A stretch of 64,000 nucleotides of DNA. Source: JABACD01 sp047639675 (lineage in GTDB: Bacteria; Planctomycetota; UBA1135; GCA-002686595). Shown here piece by piece: positions 25,533 to 33,713 of this stretch; position 1 is the first letter of the stretch; every line of letters begins with the position of its first letter. The stretch covers positions 1-64,000 of the forward strand of contig JBLIOI010000011.1 of assembly GCA_047639675.1 (NCBI GenBank), written 5' to 3'. The notes beneath the pieces are model-generated. The model saw nothing but the letters and a program-made list of their open reading frames with translations. It did not search any database and was not told where the DNA came from. The position numbers and the translations under genes were made by a program.

Positions 25533-27005
25533 TTAGTTGCCTTCGGGGCTGACGACCAAGCGTCCGCCACAGAAGACGTATTGGATGTTTGTGCCTGCCT
25601 TGAGCGGCATACCGTCGAGCACCAAGATGTCGGCATCCTTGCCGGTCTCGACACTGCCAACTCGGTCAGACACGTCAAAGGTACGTGCAGCGCCGGTGGT
25701 CAAGGCCTCAAAGGCCAGGTCACGATCGAAGCCATGGCCGATAGCAAGTTGCGCAAGGAGCGGCAGGTCACGCGTTGCGGAAGCATCACGCCCACCCGTG
25801 CCAAGCAGGACCTTGACGCCCGCAGCAGATAGCTCCGCAGCTAGTGAGAGATCGGCACCACTGAACTCATCGTTCGCCTGCGTGCCGCGCAATGAGGGCC
25901 AAACGATGACCGGAATGTCGCGCTTGGCGAGTTCTTTTGCAGAACCCAACGCCTCCGATCCACCAGCAATGACCAATCGCAAGCGTGAAAAGCCTTCCGT
26001 GTTCGCCAGTAAGTTTCTGATCTCGGACGAACGGTGAACCTCGATGACTAGCGGCATCTCGCCTTCGGCAACCATTGCAAGGACTTCCTTATCCTCGCTG
26101 TACTTGGGCTTGCGCGGCTTCTTGTCTTCCTTGTACTTCTCTTCCTTAACTTCCTTTTCGTCCTCTTCAGCTTTTTTGACTTTCTTGTCGCGCGCCTTCT
26201 TAGCCTTCTTGAAGTCCTTCTCGCTCTTCGCTTGTTGCTTGGCGATCCCCTTGTTCCACTCTTCGAGTTCGAATTTGTACTCGACCTCAGCTTCGCGGTA
26301 AGACTTACCAGAGCTGATGCTCGACGCGACGCTCTCGACTGCGCCTACGCGATCAAAAATATCCATTGCTTGGTCGCCTGTCAGCACACGAACGCTGCCA
26401 TCGGGCATGCGTTGAAAGCTTCCGCCGCGAGCAACGGAAAGTCCAACGGACATTCCCAAGTCGCAGTCTTTTAAGAGCACTGCCTCTTCAGGGTTGTCCA
26501 CTTGGGGATCGAGACGTAAGAGCGTTCCAACTCCGCAACTTTTTCCTCGCCACCCAGCCTGCAAGCGCGCACTCGTAACTCCAGCGCTAAGCGCTTCGTC
26601 ACGCAAGTTATCCCCTGAGTAGAGATCGAGCCCGTCTGCTGTTCGCCCCGACTCCGGCATCGTCGTGTCCGACAATACTTGCTCCTCGATACCCAAGGCC
26701 GACCAAGCGTCAATGAAGGAAGCGCAAACAACCTTACCCTTCACTTCTGTTGCCCCTTCGGGAAGCGGGATTTCATTTGCGATCTGTCGAATCTTGCCGT
26801 TCTCAACCAATACAGAAACGTTCTCACGAACGTCCCCGGGTCGAACAATCAGCTGCTCTGCACGGATCACAAAAACCTCGGACACATCCGAGAAGGACAC
26901 GCCTTTTGGTTGCGGAATTGTCCCCGCAAATCCAACTGACGGGAAGATCACCGCACAGGCCAAGCTCAGTCTGGCCAGCCAAGTTGCCTTCAACCTCATC
27001 CTCAT
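25533..27005 (-). CDS. Exported amidohydrolase-fold pseudoenzyme, first gene of the run
   Basis: A 490-residue protein. The ATG at 27005 follows AGGAG with good spacing. The signal peptide ends near residue 27 (VGFAG). The HxH positions are W101 and A103 (CASFIDAWSALG). Strand sites 5, 6 and 8 read IEVHRSSEI, VIAGGSEA and LLGTGGRDA, so no metal site is left. Residues about 254-306 are a dense Lys/Glu insert, probably coiled or disordered. The C-terminal phrase GSVETGKDADILVL confirms the family. As the first gene it is probably made in full amount, which argues against it being a decaying copy. Confidence 0.85.
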   Translation of the reverse strand: MRMRLKATWLARLSLACAVIFPSVGFAGTIPQPKGVSFSDVSEVFVIRAEQLIVRPGDVRENVSVLVENGKIRQIANEIPLPEGATEVKGKVVCASFIDAWSALGIEEQVLSDTTMPESGRTADGLDLYSGDNLRDEALSAGVTSARLQAGWRGKSCGVGTLLRLDPQVDNPEEAVLLKDCDLGMSVGLSVARGGSFQRMPDGSVRVLTGDQAMDIFDRVGAVESVASSISSGKSYREAEVEYKFELEEWNKGIAKQQAKSEKDFKKAKKARDKKVKKAEEDEKEVKEEKYKEDKKPRKPKYSEDKEVLAMVAEGEMPLVIEVHRSSEIRNLLANTEGFSRLRLVIAGGSEALGSAKELAKRDIPVIVWPSLRGTQANDEFSGADLSLAAELSAAGVKVLLGTGGRDASATRDLPLLAQLAIGHGFDRDLAFEALTTGAARTFDVSDRVGSVETGKDADILVLDGMPLKAGTNIQYVFCGGRLVVSPEGN

Positions 27006-27313
27006 TTACTCCTAGTCTTGGAACGACCTGCCGGGCAGGTACGTGATATCTGCTGTGTATACAGCGGCTGCGGGGAATTCGCATTCGGGAGACAGGGAGC
27101 CTCTCGGGAACACGGGCTCGATAATAGGGAAAGATCGGCGCAGGCGAGCATAAGCTGTGTGCTTAAGTGCCGCCTAGATGGGGCTTACGGGCGTCTTACC
27201 AGCGCTGGGAAGAGTTCCTGGGGCCCAATTGTAAAAACCCACGGTGCGGAAAGCGTTTCAGGTTATTCCCTTCAATCAGAGAGATTGCACTGTTTTTGCA
27301 TTTGAAGCGTTCG
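27006..27313 (-). promoter_or_regulatory. Leader/promoter region of the amidohydrolase run, with two inverted repeats
   Basis: This 308-nt stretch holds no gene. Just upstream of the first ATG is ACCTGCC-G-GGCAGGT (27026-27040), a perfect 7-bp inverted repeat. GCTGT-GTAT-ACAGC lies at 27052-27065. They could be an operator or leader hairpins for the 16-kb transcript. I could not fix promoter boxes. Confidence 0.4.
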
Positions 27314-27847
27314 ATGGACACCTCGCTACGGCTGGCGTCTTTTGTGCCCGACTACCCCAACCGAACCCTACACCCGCTCCTCCTGGAGCCGGAGTATTGG
27401 CGCCTGCGCCTAAAAGAACAGAACGAGGTAAGGCTGTTTCTTTTGCGAACACCGAGACCGGATCTGTCAACAGCTGGCTGCGAGGTCCAAGAGATTCGAT
27501 TCGTGGCCCACGACGGTGTTCGATTGTGGGGTCTGGTGGGTCGCTGCCCACTCCTCGGTAATCAGCAGCCGGCTGCCTTACGGTTAGTAGGTCCTTGCCA
27601 ATTACCCTCTATCAACATTGAATCGGTGCAACTCGGTTGTACCGAATTTGTCGTTCAGACCCCTGCTGGGCGCCGTCTCGAGGATCGTGTTCTCGATGCC
27701 GTTCGGCTCTGCCAGGTCGCCGCTAGCTTCGAGAAAGTCGATTCTGCTCAGGTCGCTTTCGGGGGATCAAAGGACCTAGATCTTCCGGATGAAGCTCGGA
27801 TTGCTGATAGGTTGATTGAGTGCGGAATCGCGGGCGCCCATCGTTAG
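27314..27847 (+). CDS. Truncated acetyl-xylan-esterase-like (alpha/beta hydrolase) ORF
   Basis: A 177-residue protein from the ATG at 27314. The phrase VQEIRFVAHDGVRLWGL and the later RVLDAVRLCQVAASFEKVDSAQVAF resemble the N-terminal half of AXE1-type alpha/beta hydrolases. There the second phrase precedes the nucleophile elbow GGSQGG. Here the elbow reads GGSKDLDLP and the protein ends 30 residues later, so the catalytic core is missing. It is probably a decayed copy, or a small protein that I only partly recognise. It is divergent from the amidohydrolase run. Confidence 0.4.
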   Translation: MDTSLRLASFVPDYPNRTLHPLLLEPEYWRLRLKEQNEVRLFLLRTPRPDLSTAGCEVQEIRFVAHDGVRLWGLVGRCPLLGNQQPAALRLVGPCQLPSINIESVQLGCTEFVVQTPAGRRLEDRVLDAVRLCQVAASFEKVDSAQVAFGGSKDLDLPDEARIADRLIECGIAGAHR

Positions 27848-27954
27848 GAATATGCCATTTAATGTGCGCTTGACGTGTAGTTGAAAACACTTTTAGCCGG
27901 GCACCCCTAGTATATACCGGTGAGTATAATCCCGACAGGTATCCTACTGCGTGG

Positions 27955-28833
27955 TTAGTAGCCGGTGCCCCCGGCCCCGCCCTTTACAATAGCTACCGAC
28001 GCCGACGCTCCGATGCGAGTCGCTCCGGCCTCGATCATCGCATGCGCACCCTCCTGGTCACGAACCCCGCCTGAAGCTTTCACTCCCATTGCCGGGCCAA
28101 CGGTTCGCCGCATCAGAGCTACGTCTTCCAGAGTCGCGCCGCCTGAGGAGAAGCCCGTCGAGGTTTTGACGAAGTCGGCTCCCGCCTCCTTGGCAAGTAT
28201 GCAGGCACGCACCTTTTCCGCGTCGGTGAGGAGGCAAGTCTCGAGAATCACCTTCAAGCGCGCTCCGAGCCTGTGACAAACTTCCGCCAGACTCGCGATG
28301 TCACGTCGGACATAATCGTCCTGACCTGACTTTAATGCCCCGACGCTGATCACCATGTCAACTTCACAGGCACCGTCTTCGATGGCCCGTCGTGCTTCGT
28401 AAGCTTTGACTTCCGGCGCCGACGCTCCCAGTGGGAACCCGACAACTGTGCACACCAACACGCCCGAACCAGTCAATATCTCCGCGCAGCGTTTAACCCA
28501 ACTGCCGTTGACGCAAACACTTGCGAAGCGATTGCGGAGAGCTTCGTCACAGATCTTATCGATCTCAGTGGCGGTCGCATCTGGCTTCAGCAGGGTGTGG
28601 TCAATGGTCGCACCCAAAGTACCGAGGACCGTCGCGTTGCCACTTCGGACCGCAACGCGGCAGGCACCCGCGTCGAGCACCGTCTTCACACTCTCTGGAC
28701 AAACCTGGACGTGAATCGAGGTGCAACCGATGGCTCCCAGGTCCACGCTGTCGAGCCCATGCTCCACCAATTGCTCCGCCACTTCGGTCAGAATGCTCTC
28801 GAGGCGTGCCTCGTCTATTATTGCCTTTCGCAT
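27955..28833 (-). CDS. deoC: Deoxyribose-phosphate aldolase with N-terminal extension
   Basis: A 292-residue protein. The class I aldolase domain begins near IDHTLLKP (residue 77). D159, the Schiff-base K223 (FVKTSTGF) and K252 (VKASGG) are all in place. It cleaves 2-deoxyribose-5-phosphate to acetaldehyde and glyceraldehyde-3-phosphate. The roughly 75-residue extension is longer than in cytosolic DeoC and starts with an amphipathic helix (about residues 8-25). It follows rpiB by 46 nt, so the two form an operon. A DeoC/RpiB pair is a feature I recall for sugar-phosphate-utilising microcompartments; no shell gene is in this window. Confidence 0.92.
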   Translation of the reverse strand: MRKAIIDEARLESILTEVAEQLVEHGLDSVDLGAIGCTSIHVQVCPESVKTVLDAGACRVAVRSGNATVLGTLGATIDHTLLKPDATATEIDKICDEALRNRFASVCVNGSWVKRCAEILTGSGVLVCTVVGFPLGASAPEVKAYEARRAIEDGACEVDMVISVGALKSGQDDYVRRDIASLAEVCHRLGARLKVILETCLLTDAEKVRACILAKEAGADFVKTSTGFSSGGATLEDVALMRRTVGPAMGVKASGGVRDQEGAHAMIEAGATRIGASASVAIVKGGAGGTGY

Positions 28834-28879
28834 AGGAATCTCCGTGCTAAGCCCACCGGGCTCACTGTTTTTTCAAACC

Positions 28880-29707
28880 TCAGCCGGCGCCCGGCTGCTT
28901 CAAAACCCGACGCAGGGGCCGTTTACTCCCCGAATAACGCTCTTCGATGGCAATGATCTTTTCCACGCGACGCGCGTGTCGCGCAGCACCTTCCGGCGTC
29001 GCAAGAAAGCTCTTCAAAACTCTGCGACACATTTCAGCGCCGATCATTGGCCCCCCGAGACTCAAGATGTTCGCAAAGTTGTGCTCGCGGGCGTTCTTGG
29101 CTGTCTGCTCGTCGTAACAGAGCGCAGCCCGCGCACCCGGAACTTTGTTGGCAGCTATCGAGGATCCGATCCCCGCGCCGTCCACGCAAACTCCGAGGTC
29201 CGCGCGACCATCCACAACAGCTTCTGCGACCGCCCGCGCGAAATCGGGGTAGTCCACCGCTTGCTGACTGTGGGTGCCCAGGTCGATCGGCGCGTGCCCC
29301 AGTTCTTGGAGCCAGGTCTTGATCTCCTCTTTAATAGGGAAGCCTCCGTGGTCAGCTCCGACGGCAACACGCAGGCGGCGATCGGAGCGGCTAGCGACTT
29401 CGCTGAGCTCAATTCCTCGGCGAGAGGCCTCTTCCTGGGCGAGCGAAGTAACGTGAGCGCCGGCGGGAACGAGAAATGTCGATCCGCGCTCGTAGCCCGT
29501 TAAGTCCTCGGCGGAGACCAATATCAAGCCTGAGCCGTCACGAAGAGGCCCATTGGTGACTGCAGGATCACCGGGGCGCGGAACTCCGGTTCCGGGGGCG
29601 ATCTCAACATGAACCCCAGCCGAACGCTTCGAACGAGCCGAACTCGCCTGGGACAGCACTCGCTGTACAACACGCTTTGCAATCGATTGAAGACGAGACG
29701 GATCCAT
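28880..29707 (-). CDS. rpiB: Ribose-5-phosphate isomerase B with N-terminal extension
   Basis: A 275-residue protein. The RpiB domain starts near residue 112 (VAVGADHGG). It has Cys174 (GVCVDGAGIGSSIAANK) and the usual ALCYDEQTAKNAREHN stretch. It interconverts ribose-5-phosphate and ribulose-5-phosphate. The first 110 residues are extra: an amphipathic helix (residues 4-20), a Pro/Gly-rich linker (36-60), then a segment GAHVTSLAQEEASRRGIEL. That last segment resembles a phrase found in several microcompartment-associated proteins (TPxARxxxxxRGI). A helix plus flexible linker is the form of an encapsulation peptide. Confidence 0.9.
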   Translation of the reverse strand: MDPSRLQSIAKRVVQRVLSQASSARSKRSAGVHVEIAPGTGVPRPGDPAVTNGPLRDGSGLILVSAEDLTGYERGSTFLVPAGAHVTSLAQEEASRRGIELSEVASRSDRRLRVAVGADHGGFPIKEEIKTWLQELGHAPIDLGTHSQQAVDYPDFARAVAEAVVDGRADLGVCVDGAGIGSSIAANKVPGARAALCYDEQTAKNAREHNFANILSLGGPMIGAEMCRRVLKSFLATPEGAARHARRVEKIIAIEERYSGSKRPLRRVLKQPGAG

Positions 29708-29793
29708 AGGCGGCAGAGTCTAACCGGAATTGGGCACAAGATCCGCAAGACGATACGCTTGACTGGCAATCTCAAACCGCAATCTAAAGCCTC

Positions 29794-30852
29794 ATGCCTC
29801 GCTCCCCAGAATCAACCTGCTGGCTACGCGTCAAAGATCTCCCTCTACAAGTCGACAGATACGAGCTGGAGGGGCTCGAGCTAGTGACCAACAGCAGCTA
29901 TCGACGCCTGACATCGATTATCCACCTTCATGGAAAGGGTGACGTTGGTTGCGGAGAGGAGGTGAATTGGGATGCGACTCTGCAGGAGCGATTTCGCGAG
30001 CGCGGAGGGCACTTGCCGTTGGCCGGCGAATTCACGTTGGAGAGCTTCAGCGCATTACTCGAGGGATTAGAGCTCTCCCCCGATCCACCGCCGGTGGACG
30101 ACTGGCGTGATTTCCGCCGCTGGGGATTTGAGAGTGCCGCGCTGGACCTCGCCTTGCGTCAGAATGGCCTCGGAATGGAAGAGGCTTTTGGTTTGGAGGC
30201 GCGACCGGTGAAATTTGGGGTCTCGTTTGGGGTTCATGAGATTGGCGATGTCGAATTGCGACTTGCCGTTCATCCGAATATGCACTTCAAGCTCGATGCA
30301 ACTTCCGATTGGAATGTAGAGCTTTGCAAGGCGCTCGCCGCTACAGAAGCAGTGGATGTGATCGACTTCAAGGGGGCGTATGTGGGCACGCCGGTCGATT
30401 CCGCAGTCGACTTGGGCCTCTACAAGCGCGTGCTGGACGCCATGCCAGAGGTCATTATCGAGGATCCACACGACGATGCTGAAGTACTGGCCCTGCTTCG
30501 CGAACGCCGGGCGCGGATTGCTTGGGATGCGCCGATTCACTCGGTAGAGAGGATTCGAACAATGCCCATCCAGGCCAATGCAATGAACATCAAGCCGTCA
30601 CGCTTTGGCTCTCTGCAAGGGCTGCTCCAAGCCTACGAGTCCTGCAGCAGCGATGATTTGCCGATGTATGGCGGAGGGCAATTTGAATTGGGCCTCGGCC
30701 GCGAACAAATCCAGATCTTGGCTTCACTCTTCCATCCCGAGGGCCCCAACGACGTAGCGCCCCGCGGTTACCATCAACTAGAAAGCGATGAGGAGCGGCC
30801 CGCCAGTCCCCTGCAACTGGTGCTCGCGCGGACGGGCTTCCGTTTGAGCTGA
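29794..30852 (+). CDS. Enolase-superfamily (MLE/OSBS-like) enzyme
   Basis: A 352-residue protein. The C-terminal barrel shows the muconate-lactonising subgroup residues: K166 (HFKLDA), metal ligands D191 (VIDFKG), E223 (IIEDPH) and D245 (AWDAP), and K267 (NIKPSRFG). The capping domain is at about 1-115. Members remove a proton next to a carboxylate (o-succinylbenzoate synthase, dipeptide epimerase and others). No menaquinone genes are adjacent, so I do not name a reaction. It starts divergently from rpiB. Confidence 0.82.
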   Translation: MPRSPESTCWLRVKDLPLQVDRYELEGLELVTNSSYRRLTSIIHLHGKGDVGCGEEVNWDATLQERFRERGGHLPLAGEFTLESFSALLEGLELSPDPPPVDDWRDFRRWGFESAALDLALRQNGLGMEEAFGLEARPVKFGVSFGVHEIGDVELRLAVHPNMHFKLDATSDWNVELCKALAATEAVDVIDFKGAYVGTPVDSAVDLGLYKRVLDAMPEVIIEDPHDDAEVLALLRERRARIAWDAPIHSVERIRTMPIQANAMNIKPSRFGSLQGLLQAYESCSSDDLPMYGGGQFELGLGREQIQILASLFHPEGPNDVAPRGYHQLESDEERPASPLQLVLARTGFRLS

Positions 30853-30896
30853 CACCCCCATTCTATTCGCTAGTAACGCGCGCTAGGATCGGTGTC

Positions 30897-33713
30897 ATGG
30901 TGGAAGCAGTCGGCATCGAGAGGGTCTTTCTGGATTGGACGGGCATGCCGCTTGAGGCGGCGACGGATTGGCTCATCGCCAACTATCCTGACGGCATGCA
31001 AGACTTGCGCGTCGCCCTGCCCGGCGCACGCAGCGGCCGTTTATTACTCGATGCACTGGCGAGAAAGGCCGGTTCCAGCTTTCGGCCGCCGGTGGTCACC
31101 ACAGCGGGCACGCTCAGCGATGACTTACTTCGACTTGATGGGACCATCGCTAGCCGCTTAGCGCGAACGCTCGCGTGGGCGAACGCCCTGCGCTCGATCA
31201 ACCCCGAGGATCTAACGCGCATTGTTGCGCGTCCGCCGCAGGCGAAGGATCAAGGTAGTTGGTTTAGATTGGCAGAAGAAGTGCGCGGGCTGTTCGCCGA
31301 ACTCGCTGCGGAAGGACTCGACTTTGAGACCGTTGTCGATAGCAAGAAGTTGCCGGAGCTAGACGGAGAGCGAAAACGCTGGAGCGCTTTAGCGGCAGCA
31401 CAGGCAAAGATGCAAGAGGCTCTGAATAAAGCCGGCACTATCGATCCGCACCTTGGCCGCATGCGTGCCATCAACGAAGCGAACCTGACAGCGGGCGGCG
31501 ATGTAGTGCTTGTCGGCGTTGTCGAAATGAATGGACTCTTGCGCCAAGCTCTAGAGGCATCAGAGTCAACCATCACAGCCCTCATCTTCGCGCCCGAGGC
31601 GTTGACCGAAAGTTTCGACGAGCTGGGATGCCTACGCTCCGAGGCATGGGTATTGCGCGACGTTAATTTGCCCCTCGATTCTTGGCGTGTCGTCGATCGG
31701 CCGAGCGATCAAGGAGATGCGGTTGTTGAGGAATTGGCCAGCTGGAATGGCGAGTTCAGCGCTAACGAGATCACCATTGGTCTCGCCAATACAGATGTTG
31801 GGCCGTTTGTTAAGCGCCGGCTCACCTCCCACGATGTCCTCGCGCGCGATGCAGCCGGATCTCCCTTGGGAGCCACAGGGCCGCTGAAGCTCTTGTCGGC
31901 AATTGGACGCTATCTACAAACAAAACGCTTCAGTGATTACGCCAACCTTGTTCGCCACCCGGACTTTGAGTCTGCCTTGCGCAAACGAAACGGAAAGCTC
32001 GAACCTGTCGGTACCGTGGACACATACCACAACGGTCACCTACCCGATCTGGCAGACGGTACGTGGCTGAGGAATCCCGGTGCGAAGTATGGCGCGCGAC
32101 TACAAAAAGAAATGCATGAGCTTTGGGGTACCAGCCAAGAACTCCTCGAACCGCTCGTGAATTCCAAGCGCGGAAAGATGCACAAGGTGACGGAGACTCT
32201 CCGCACCCTACTCGAACATATATACGGCACGGAACCGCTTAACCCGACGATAGAGCGGGACCGTTGCCGCTTGTTTTCATTGCAGCAGATCGCGAGCGCA
32301 TTCTCCGAGATTGAAGAGCTACCGAGCCAGTTAGCTCCCGAAGGCGACATACACGAAACTCTCGATTTGGTTCAGCGCCTACTCAAGAGCGAAATTGTTC
32401 CGCCGCGTGCAACGCGTGCAGATGAGACCTCGATCGAAATGCTCGGTTGGTTGGAGTTGCCGCTGGACACTGCACCCGCATTGGTCGTGGTCGGCTTCGA
32501 GGATGGCCACGTACCGGAATCCGTTCGCGGTGATGCCTTCCTTCCGAATTCGCTCAGGCGTGGTCTTGGCTTAGTCGACGACGACAAGCGCCTGGCACGG
32601 GACTTATACGTCACCGAACTGCTCCTGCAGTCGCGTCAGCGCATCGCATTCGTTACAGGCCGCCGCAGTCTTGAGGGCGATCCGCAAGTTCCCAGCCGTA
32701 TCGTCTTTCACTGCCCAGCTGACGACGTCGTCCCGCGCGTACGGAGATTCCTCGACGGAACCTCCTCTTTTATTCCACAGGTAAAGAATAAGAGACAAGC
32801 GACCGTACTTCCCCAGCGCGAGCACGAGTTCGAGCTGACCCACATATCGGTCACGGACTTTCGCGCTTACCTGAGATCGCCCTATCAGTACTACTTAGAA
32901 AGGGTGTTACAACTCAAGACGCTGGACGACCGCGCACGGGAGATGGATCCGCTTGCCTTTGGAAACCTGGCCCACGATGTCCTGCAGCGATTCGGCCAAG
33001 ACAAGAAGATTCGCGACGCCATCGAACCCAAGAAGATCGCTACGTATCTATGTGGGACATTGCACGATCTCGCAGGCGAAATCTATGGCGCCAAGCCCTT
33101 GCCTGCCGTTCGTTTCCAACTCGAACAGCTCGACTACCGCTTGCGAATATTCGCAGACCGTCAAGCGCAGCGGCGCGCAAAGGGTTGGATGATCCTCGCT
33201 TCAGAATGGCAGCCTGACGGCGGATCCGTGCCCTTGATCGTCGACGGTAAAACTATCGAGCTGCGTGGACGCATCGATCGCATCGATCACGATCCGATTG
33301 GCAAGCGATTTGCAATTTGGGATTACAAGACAGGCGACGCGCGCTCCTCCCCGGGGAACGCACACCGCAAGTCCGATGGGACATGGCGCGACCTGCAACT
33401 CCCGCTCTACTGCATCTTGGCCGCCGAACTCATCGGCGAAGATCCGCCCGAAGAGTTGGGTTATGGATCGCTCTGCAAAACAACCCATGAGATTGGCTTT
33501 GACCATGTCAAGACCTGGGGTGGTTCGGGCGACGACAAGGTTGAGTTCGACGAGGGCATCGGCCTGGGATACGAAGCGGCCCTTGATGTAGTACGCGCGA
33601 TTCGGCGTGGAGAATTTCTCATCCCAGAGGGGTTTGATCCACGCGATGAAATCTTACGAGCCATTGGAGGTCTCGACCTCGTCGACGCCATGGATGAGGA
33701 GGAAGGCGAATGA
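30897..33713 (+). CDS. addB: AddB-like helicase/exonuclease subunit
   Basis: A 938-residue protein. The N-terminal part is a UvrD-like fold without a convincing Walker A. The C-terminal PD-(D/E)xK nuclease shows LAFGNLAHDVL, LRGRIDRID and AIWDYKTGD, then LQLPLY. It opens with an AddB-like phrase, SPYQYYLERVL. The cysteines that form the 4Fe-4S staple in B. subtilis AddB are not seen at the C-terminus. With AddA it would process double-strand breaks for recombination. Its stop overlaps the addA start as ATGA. Confidence 0.85.
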   Translation: MVEAVGIERVFLDWTGMPLEAATDWLIANYPDGMQDLRVALPGARSGRLLLDALARKAGSSFRPPVVTTAGTLSDDLLRLDGTIASRLARTLAWANALRSINPEDLTRIVARPPQAKDQGSWFRLAEEVRGLFAELAAEGLDFETVVDSKKLPELDGERKRWSALAAAQAKMQEALNKAGTIDPHLGRMRAINEANLTAGGDVVLVGVVEMNGLLRQALEASESTITALIFAPEALTESFDELGCLRSEAWVLRDVNLPLDSWRVVDRPSDQGDAVVEELASWNGEFSANEITIGLANTDVGPFVKRRLTSHDVLARDAAGSPLGATGPLKLLSAIGRYLQTKRFSDYANLVRHPDFESALRKRNGKLEPVGTVDTYHNGHLPDLADGTWLRNPGAKYGARLQKEMHELWGTSQELLEPLVNSKRGKMHKVTETLRTLLEHIYGTEPLNPTIERDRCRLFSLQQIASAFSEIEELPSQLAPEGDIHETLDLVQRLLKSEIVPPRATRADETSIEMLGWLELPLDTAPALVVVGFEDGHVPESVRGDAFLPNSLRRGLGLVDDDKRLARDLYVTELLLQSRQRIAFVTGRRSLEGDPQVPSRIVFHCPADDVVPRVRRFLDGTSSFIPQVKNKRQATVLPQREHEFELTHISVTDFRAYLRSPYQYYLERVLQLKTLDDRAREMDPLAFGNLAHDVLQRFGQDKKIRDAIEPKKIATYLCGTLHDLAGEIYGAKPLPAVRFQLEQLDYRLRIFADRQAQRRAKGWMILASEWQPDGGSVPLIVDGKTIELRGRIDRIDHDPIGKRFAIWDYKTGDARSSPGNAHRKSDGTWRDLQLPLYCILAAELIGEDPPEELGYGSLCKTTHEIGFDHVKTWGGSGDDKVEFDEGIGLGYEAALDVVRAIRRGEFLIPEGFDPRDEILRAIGGLDLVDAMDEEEGE

